A stretch of 64,000 nt of DNA from Panagrolaimus kolymaensis (taxonomy: Eukaryota; Nematoda; Chromadorea; Rhabditida; Panagrolaimidae): the NCBI GenBank assembly GCA_028622995.1, contig JAJQJQ010000065.1, positions 744,001 to 808,000 on the forward strand. The letters run 5' to 3'. This document shows, piece by piece, positions 57,305 through 64,000 of this stretch (positions are counted from its first letter, which is position 1; every line of letters begins with the position of its first letter). Below the pieces are notes generated by a model, which was given only the letters and a program-made list of their open reading frames with translations, was not told the DNA's origin and made no database searches. The position numbers and the translations under genes were made by a program.

Positions 57305-60300
57305 ATGTCGCGTATTCAAGCTTCTGAAAACTCGTCGGATATCCAACGTACTTTGGCTAAACTTCGTGTAAGTTATTTTTACTATAATAATATTTCGTTT
57401 GATTATTCCTTTCTTTTTTTTAGATTAATCCTCTTCCTGCTACTATGGCTGCCAAGAAAGATCCTGGTACTATCTCCTGTTCTCAACAGAAGGTCATCAC
57501 CAACATTCATGGTGTCAAGGTTCCAGCATCTCTTCAAGTGTATCGATATGATGTCACTATCCAAGCTGCCAGAGAAGTCAATGGTGAAATGAAGGACATT
57601 GATCTCACCAAGAAGGCCAGATCTGAGTATGTTATTTTTTTATTATGCACCAACAATGGAGGAATCGGTTGTCCGTTACCAAAGTCTTGTTGTTCATCTG
57701 TTTATTCTAATTCATTTATCTTTACTTCTCTTTTTTTTCAGTGCCATGATTACCAATCGCAAAGATCTCTGTCGTTCAATTTTCCGAAGCGCCATTCATC
57801 AATATCCTGAAATCTTGGGAGAATTGGTTGAAACGTGCTATGATCTCCAATCAACGCTCTTTGCTACCAAGATAATCACTGATAAGGATGATGGTATCAC
57901 TCTTGATGTAATTGATGATCCTCGTGTTGCTGAAATGCTTCCAAATGCTACCGCTAGAATCATTATCAAACCTGTTCGTGATACTCGTGTTCTGGATTCT
58001 TCTGAACTCACTCATATGACAAGCTCTCTTGATGAAGTTGATCATTCTCTTCAACAATATTTGGAATTGGAAACATCTCAAACAGCTTTGATGAACGAAC
58101 GTGACCATGTTACTTATCCTGGTGGCAAAAGCTTCTTGTTGGCTCCTGAAAACTATGGCTTTACTGCTACTGATGCTCCTGCTTTGGGCGCCGGAAAATT
58201 CCTTGGTATTGGATGTCAAAAATCCATTCGTTTCATTGAAGGTCCCAAAGGTCCTGGAAATAAACGTGTTGGCGTTGTTGTTGATACTAAGAAGACACCT
58301 TTCCATATGGCTCAATCTATGATTGCAAGTGCATCTGCTGTTATCCAAGTTCGTAATGAGATTCTTGCTCCTAATGAAATTGATCATTTGAAGACAGCTT
58401 TCACCGGTATGTTTTATTTTTGGTTCCTTCTTTATTATGTTTTATTTTTAGGTCTTTCTGCTCTTACAATACATGAAACGCCTGGACGTAATATTACTAT
58501 TCATAGTATTAGTACTGAAACTGCTGCATCAAAGAAGATCGACATTGCTGGTGTAAATTATACGGTTGCGGAGTATTTTCTAAATCGCTATGGCATCACT
58601 TTGCAATTTCCTCTTTTGAACTTGATCATTGAAAGTGGACCTCAGAAAAGTGAATTTCCTATGGAAGTTCTCAATATCGCTGATAATCAAGTTTGTTTAT
58701 TACCATATATTTACATTTTTACATTTTATGTTTATAGCGTGTCCGAACTGAACATCAAACTCCTGAATTGGTTCAAAAGATGATCCGTGCATGCGCTGTT
58801 CCTCCATCTACTCTCATTCCTCAGAATGATCGAACTGCTCGAGCTATTGGCCTTTTTGGTGAAAATTTGAGCCCACATTTGACAAGAATGGAAATCGCTG
58901 TTCAAGAAAAACCGCTCTCGGTTCGTTAGTTTATTTGCAAAATAGTTATAATAATAATTCATTCTTTTTTTTAGGTTAACAGCCGTGTACTTCCTGTTCC
59001 ATACATTGAATATCGTGACGGTGCTGTAGCTTCTCCTGATCCAAGTCGAGCTGTTTGGAGTCAACGTGGTAACTACTTGGTTCCTTGTGATTTGGGAAAA
59101 TGGGCTATTTATGTTCTTGGTACCATTCCTACACGTCAACGTTCACGCTTTGGACCCCAAGAACTTCAGTAAGCTTTTTTTTAAAACGATTTTTAAATGC
59201 TACTAAAAAAATTTCAGACAATTTCTTAGTTCCTTCCAACAGCAATGTCATCGTGTCGGTATTCCATATGTTGCACCTGAATATCAAGGTTCTATTGCCA
59301 TTGATGCTGAAAAGGTTGAAGAAGAATTCAAGCTTTGTAAGAAGGATGGTTACACTTTCATGTTCTTCATTCACGCTGATCAAGACCTCTCCATGCATAA
59401 AATTGTAAAACTTTTTGAGCGTCGGTATGAAATCATTACTCAACTAGTCAAAATGCAAAACGCTGGTGACATCGTTTCAAAGGGGAAGCAACAAACCATG
59501 GAAAACATCATCCATAAAACCAAGTTCGTTTTTTAAATGAAAACATATTCCTTAATACATAATTTTTTAGCGTCAAACTTGGTGGAATCAACTATGATCT
59601 TCGTCTTCCTGAAACTGGTATCGCTCAAACTCTTGGTAATGATTCCTTGTGCATTGGTATTTCTCTCAACCATCCTGGAGCTATCAACCCTACTCTTCGT
59701 TCAACCATTGGAAGTGCACCTACCATTGTTGGATGTAAGAAATTTTTTATAATTTTTTTGTTAGTTTTTATCTCTTGATTTTTAGATGCTGGTAATGATA
59801 AGGATCATGCTTTTGAATTTGTTGGTGGTTTCCGTTTGCAAAAAGCTAGCAAAGATGAACGTGTCAGTGTCCTTGGTGAAATCGTCAAAGAATGTTTCGA
59901 ACGTTTCAAAGCTCATCGTGGCCATTTTCCTAAGAAGCTCTTCATCTTCCGTAATGGTTGTTCCGAAGGTCAATTCAAGATGGTCATCACCACTGAACTT
60001 CCATTCGCTCTTGCTGCAATTCGTGATTTGAAGTCTGATGCTAAGATTACTCTCATCGTTCCAAATCGCATGCACAACCTTCGCTTCATGTTGGCCGATG
60101 CTCAACCTACTCAACGTGCTCCTGATCAAAATGTCCGACCTGGTACTGTCATCGACACAGTTGTCGTTCATCCAAGCTATCATGAATTCTACTTGAATCC
60201 TCATGTCGCTCTTCAAGGTACTGCAAAGACTCCTCGTTTCACTATCTTGTTTGATGATAACAACTTATCCAGTGATGTCATTGAATTATTATGCTACACT

Positions 60301-60567
60301 CTTTGCTTTGGACATCAAATTGTACGCCTACCTACTTCTTTGCCTTCTCCAGTTTATATCGCAACTCGCTATGCTGAACGTGGACGTGCTCTTCTTAACG
60401 CTTCTGCGTATGTTTCTTTTTTAAATTTCATCTTTACATCTAACTTTTTTGTCTTTTTTAGTTCCGTTGTTCAACATACTGGTGAAGCTGATCCCTTTAC
60501 TATCCTCAATGAATCTCTTCCCTATTATCTTTCTGATGGTTTGCGTGATAATCGTATCAACGCATAA
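57305..60567 (+). CDS. Worm-specific Argonaute (WAGO clade), slicer residues replaced
   Basis: Exons 57305-57367, 57424-57626, 57742-58406, 58452-58690, 58738-58920, 58975-59168, 59218-59523, 59571-59734, 59786-60407, 60462-60567; 914 residues. Small-RNA-binding silencing protein. PAZ lies at about 230-400 and MID/PIWI at 450-900: KTNVKLGGINYDLRLP, GISLNHPG, FRNGCSEGQF, VVHPSYHEFYLNPHVALQGT, PRFTILFDDNNLSSD, CFGHQIVRLPTSLPSPVYIA. The LQGTAKTPRF and FGHQIV..TTSLP-like segments are WAGO-clade signatures. The slicer tetrad is broken: the first Asp (G-A-D-V-T-H in human AGO2) is Ser, about residue 649. The second (R-D-G) is Asn, about 729. The His, about 812, remains. It should therefore bind 22G-type RNAs without cutting. 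A trans-splice-like acceptor sits 2 nt before the ATG. Confidence 0.93.
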
Positions 60568-60820
60568 TTTGTTTATGTTGTTTTAATTTTGATAATTTTA
60601 TAATTTGAAATTTTTTTGTTCGTTTTGTTTATGTTGGTTTAGTTATGATAAATAAAAAGTTTGATATATTTGGTGTTTATTTTGCCTTAGATGTTTGAGT
60701 AGCTAGCTATCATTTCAAAGTAAAAGTTTTACCTTCATTATGAGAGGAAATTTTGATGCTTTTGATTGGTAAGCATCAAGACCGCAATAAATTTATCATG
60801 TTACATTAGCATCAATGAAA

Positions 60821-63753
60821 TTAATGAAAGAGGATTAGATCAACAATTCCGTAATAGTATTCAGCAATTTGTGCACGATATTCTGGAATACTGAATATTG
60901 TACAAACAATCGTTAAAAGTGGAGCAGCATTAAAGATAACAAAAAAGACAAAGGCATATGAAAAATTTAAATAAGCACCAACAACAAAAGCATTGAATGG
61001 AAGCAACAGAGTCATTGAATGGACAGAACATTGAATTATCATGGCAATTTGAAGGTTTTTGTAAGCTTTATGCTCAAATGGAAGCATTTGTTCTCGTTTT
61101 AAAAATTGTATCACATGATAATTAAAGTAAATAATCATTATGTAATTTATGAAAAGTTCACAGCAAACAATAAAGCATGCAATTGTGAAGAAAATATTGT
61201 GCTATAATAAATTGTAATTAGCATTAGTGAGAGTGAAATGATAGTTTTTAGCCTTTTGTTGTTTTAAAGCATGGTTATTAGTTTGATTGATTGCTAGTCG
61301 ACAAAAATAAGGAGGGCAAAGCAAGTTTTTTTGTTTGAAATCTGTCGCTTTCTTTCTTATTCAATACAGTAATAATGTGTATTAATGACACAATGCTCGA
61401 AAGTTTCACTCTTCTCAGCAATTCATTTTATTTTTCTAACATTCTTTTTTTCGCTCAAACTTTTTTCTTCTTCAAAGAACTTTTCTCACTCAAATTTTTT
61501 TACGCGTTTTTAAATAAATTATTCGAAATTTGTTCACTAGAGTAATACTTTTTTTTAGGTAACATGGAAGAACCTCTTAAAACAATGAATGGCATTGATA
61601 TTACCTATTATATTGGACAATCTTTGCAACCGAAGGTAAGCAACCTTTTTACTCTTTTATTTACTGACATCATAATTTTAGGTTATTGAAAAATCTTTTC
61701 CTTCGTTTCAAGTTAATACTCAACCTACTGGTGAATTTCCTGATATACCTCCACATGAACAATATTTGACTAAATGCACAATGCTCGACGATATTTGTTA
61801 CATCAATCATGCTGCTATTATCACAGAAAAGTACTCTGATCATGCCATTGTTTATTTAACTGCGCCTGTTCATCGTCCAGCTGTCATTTTTCGATGTTGC
61901 ATATCGTAAGTTTTTTAGTTTCGGCTCTAAATCTCTCAACTTCGCCTCAATGCTTTGTTTTAGGAACTATGATAAACTTAAACTTGGAGATTGGGTGCAA
62001 GTTACTACATGTTTTCTTCAAATGCCCAATGGATTTACGGGTAAAAAATTCTTTACTTTATATTGTATCGAAGTTGAACCTTTGATTGTTCCCGAATATG
62101 AATCTGAAGTACATGACGATATTCGAGTGTATGTAAGTGTGTTTTCTTATCAAAACCCTATATGTTCAAACATGTTTTAGTTAAACAACGTCTGCATCCC
62201 TATTTGTCCAACATTACCGAAGAAAGAATGCAAGAAAGGTTTGGTCGTTTACAGCCCATTTGGAGCTATTTTAGTTGAAGAAAAGTATGCAAAAAACTTT
62301 GGTAAGCTTTTAACTTTTAAATATCCTTAACTACTATGTATTTATTTTTTAAGATTTGCAACAAGGTCAAATTATTTGTACGCTTCGTTCCATCCTTCGT
62401 TCAGTTTATCGTAATGAATTTTGTTGTTGGACTCTCTGTTCATCTTTTGCTGTTTTTAGAAAAGTTTCTCATTCCTTTTTACTATTAACCATTTTATATT
62501 TTATATTTTAGAGTAAACTCTTTCGTCATTGTAAAGATGGTGTTTATCAAACAATTCCTAAACCTGAAGAACCACCAAAAGAAAAAAAATTCCGAAAACC
62601 TTTGATTCTCACAGTTCCTAATGTTTTTGAAAGAACTTCGCACGATGGAAAATTTCCAAAATTAACAAAACAAATTCAATCAGAGAACCAATGTGCTGAT
62701 GCTCCTGAAGATGACGAAGTACTTGAAATTGAAGATAGTATGAATTCAAAAGAAGCTGAAGAAGAAAATAAACCATCATATTTATTTCCTCAACCACAAA
62801 TACAACGACCAGAAGTTACTCCTGCTTATAGACAAAATGCTCAAAAACTTTATGATATCTTTTTTGTTAATCAAAGACGGCGTCGACGTAAATGATTATG
62901 TACTGTACAATTGTTATCTTATCTCTGTGCTTGAATGATTTTTTACTTGTTTTTTTTTTCTTTTTGTAAGATATAAAAATTTATGTTCAATTGAACGATG
63001 TAATTTTGGAAGATGAGATTATGTTCTCTCTGGATGTTTCTTATGATGTTTAAAAGGTTAAAACTAATTCTCTTAGGTTTAAGAAGGTTAAAACTAATTC
63101 TCGATGTAGGAGACTGTGGGTAAAAAAAATTTGGAAGGGAAGCATAATTACAATGAGCCACAGGAATAATTCTAGGCTATAGAATCTGCGTTGACTTTCA
63201 TCGTTAAAAAGTAAAAACTTACCACATGTGCAGCAGCAAAATTCCAATATTCTCCACTCATATCTGGTTTTCTTTGAAGATAATCAAGTTCTTTAGGACT
63301 CACTTCGTATGAAAAATAAAGAAATATTCCGACGATTAAATTAGTTATTATGGCAATAAAATAAAGGAGTACTTTTCCTGGTAATGAAATTCTTTGCTTT
63401 TTACAAATCATTAAAAATCGTAAATAAAATGGAATTGAAAGCACCGAAAGTGCGAGGTTGCAAAAAAATGATAAAATTAATGCGATGCCTTTTGTAATAG
63501 CAGGCGATATTTCAATATCAAAAATTGTTATACCAAAAATTAAATAACTTTTTTCAACTAGCAAATCAATTCGGAATGGCGCCCATGAAAGAAGAAAGAG
63601 TAAATCAAAGATGCAATTTGGAGCCAAAAATAATGCATGACTTTGTATGGTTTTACGAGTTGAAAATAAAAGAATAAGAAAGAAAATTTCTGCAATGATT
63701 CCCAAAATTGATAAAAGCGTCATACTATTACGAAATAATATCATCAAATCCAT
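60821..63753 (-). CDS. Serpentine 7TM chemoreceptor-like protein with a host intron
   Basis: Two exons, 63223-63753 and 60821-61201, 303 residues. Both junction phases are 0 and both signals are good (GTG|GTAAGT and TTATTATAG|CAC). Exon 1 holds TM1-TM4 and the start of TM5: LLSILGIIAEIFFLILLF, CIFDLLFLLSWAPF, ALILSFFCNLALSVLSIPFY with a following basic loop, and LLYFIAIITNLIVGIFLYFS. Exon 2 continues TM5 (FFTIACFIVCCELFINYIM) and supplies TM6, TM7 (FVFFVIFNAAPLLTIVCTIF) and a YR motif. The total length of about 300 matches nematode serpentine receptors. The 2,021-nt intron contains a complete gene on the + strand (61564-62895). Each exon alone would be a truncated receptor, so the join is inferred from complementary halves plus phase. 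Confidence 0.65.
61202..61563. other. Receptor intron, part upstream of the nested gene
   Basis: 362 nt of AT-rich DNA that must hold the promoter of the nested + strand gene. No coding sequence seen. Confidence 0.6.
61564..62895 (+). CDS. Unrecognised gene nested in the receptor intron
   Basis: Exons 61564-61635, 61682-61905, 61964-62132, 62181-62301, 62354-62463, 62512-62895; 359 residues, all introns 46-58 nt and in phase. A TTTTTTTTAG acceptor 4 nt before the ATG suggests trans-splicing. Residues about 50-215 may hold two related beta-rich units: CYINHAAIITEKYSDHAIVY followed by LGDWVQVTTCFLQ, and VVYSPFGAILVEEKYAKNF followed by LQQGQIICTLRS. These read like OB- or S1-like folds (strand, turn, 'GD/GQ-x-hydrophobic'). 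The C-terminal 120 residues are Pro/Glu/Lys-rich, disordered, and end in RRRRRK. No transmembrane segment or signal peptide. It could be a nuclear nucleic-acid-binding protein, but this is only shape resemblance. Confidence 0.75.
62896..63222. other. Receptor intron, part downstream of the nested gene
   Basis: Nested-gene 3' UTR region. It contains a short tandem direct repeat on the + strand, AGGTTAAAACTAATTCTC, at 63055-63072 and again at about 63086-63103. Confidence 0.6.
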
Positions 63754-64000
63754 GATTAATGTTGTTGATTCGCCACAAACTTTTAACCCACAAAAACGCA
63801 GGCTTTCAATTTGAAGGGAATTTCAAAAAATTCAAAAATAAGTTTTTTCAATTTTTTTTTCAATTCACTGTTTAAAAAAAGAAAAGAAGAAAGAACGATG
63901 AGAATGGATGAAAAGCGCTCTAATTATAAAGCTTTAATAAAAAAGCTTAAGCCATCAATTTATTTTACTTTGTGTGCCTTCAATCTTCATTTTCATTTGA

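Noticed and set aside
57599..58783. Single long + strand ORF inside the Argonaute gene
   Set aside because: It reads through two real introns (57627-57741 and 58407-58451); spliced phases give the continuous Argonaute instead.

Overview
The window is nuclear DNA of a nematode. It has a worm-specific (WAGO-type) Argonaute, a major-sperm-protein-domain gene, two serpentine chemoreceptor-like genes, a bestrophin, a NEKL-2-like kinase and a protein 4.1 homologue. The DNA is AT-rich, and most introns are 45-60 nt, with GTAAGT-type donors and T-rich acceptors that usually end TTTTAG. That acceptor style and base composition would suit a clade IV-like worm, but genus cannot be told from this. No tRNA, rRNA, CRISPR array or intact transposon was seen.

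Layout. 1-1268 (+) is the 3' part of a cytosolic Hsp70 gene. 1269-9215 is about 8 kb of T-rich DNA with no convincing coding exon; it is probably the regulatory region and 5' leader of the next gene. 9216-32336 (+) is a protein 4.1 (FERM) gene. Ordinary small exons encode the FERM/FA part (9216-10995) and the C-terminal 4.1 domain (28568-32336). Between them sits a single 15,003-nt open exon (11972-26974), phase 0 at both ends, encoding 5,001 residues. This exon is a long array of degenerate modules, many of them arranged in about 1.1-kb higher-order repeats. Skipping it would give an ordinary 833-residue protein 4.1; including it gives a giant of about 5,834 residues. This is the most remarkable object in the window.

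33-37 kb holds a small MSP-domain gene (-), a badly frameshifted relic of an SLC17-type transporter, and two copies of a short inverted-repeat element. From 37 to 51 kb genes are dense: bestrophin (+), a divergent bZIP-like protein (-), a 7TM receptor (+), a TSSK-like kinase (-) just downstream of a Tipin/Swi3 gene (-), NOM1 (+) divergent from Tipin, an AGPAT5-like acyltransferase (-) and a Bax-inhibitor-1 protein (-). From 52 kb come a NEK8/9-like kinase (+), an unrecognised secreted Cys-containing protein (+), a WAGO Argonaute (+), and a two-exon serpentine receptor (-) whose 2-kb intron contains a complete unrecognised gene on the opposite strand.

Links between genes. Tipin and the TSSK-like kinase (187 bp apart), and BI-1 and the acyltransferase (267 bp apart), are same-strand pairs close enough to be tested for co-transcription. 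Tipin and NOM1 probably share a 409-bp divergent promoter. The MSP-domain protein and TSSK-like kinase suggest sperm-related genes here, but nothing else ties them together. All exon structures were worked out by eye from splice signals; reading phase was checked for every junction.
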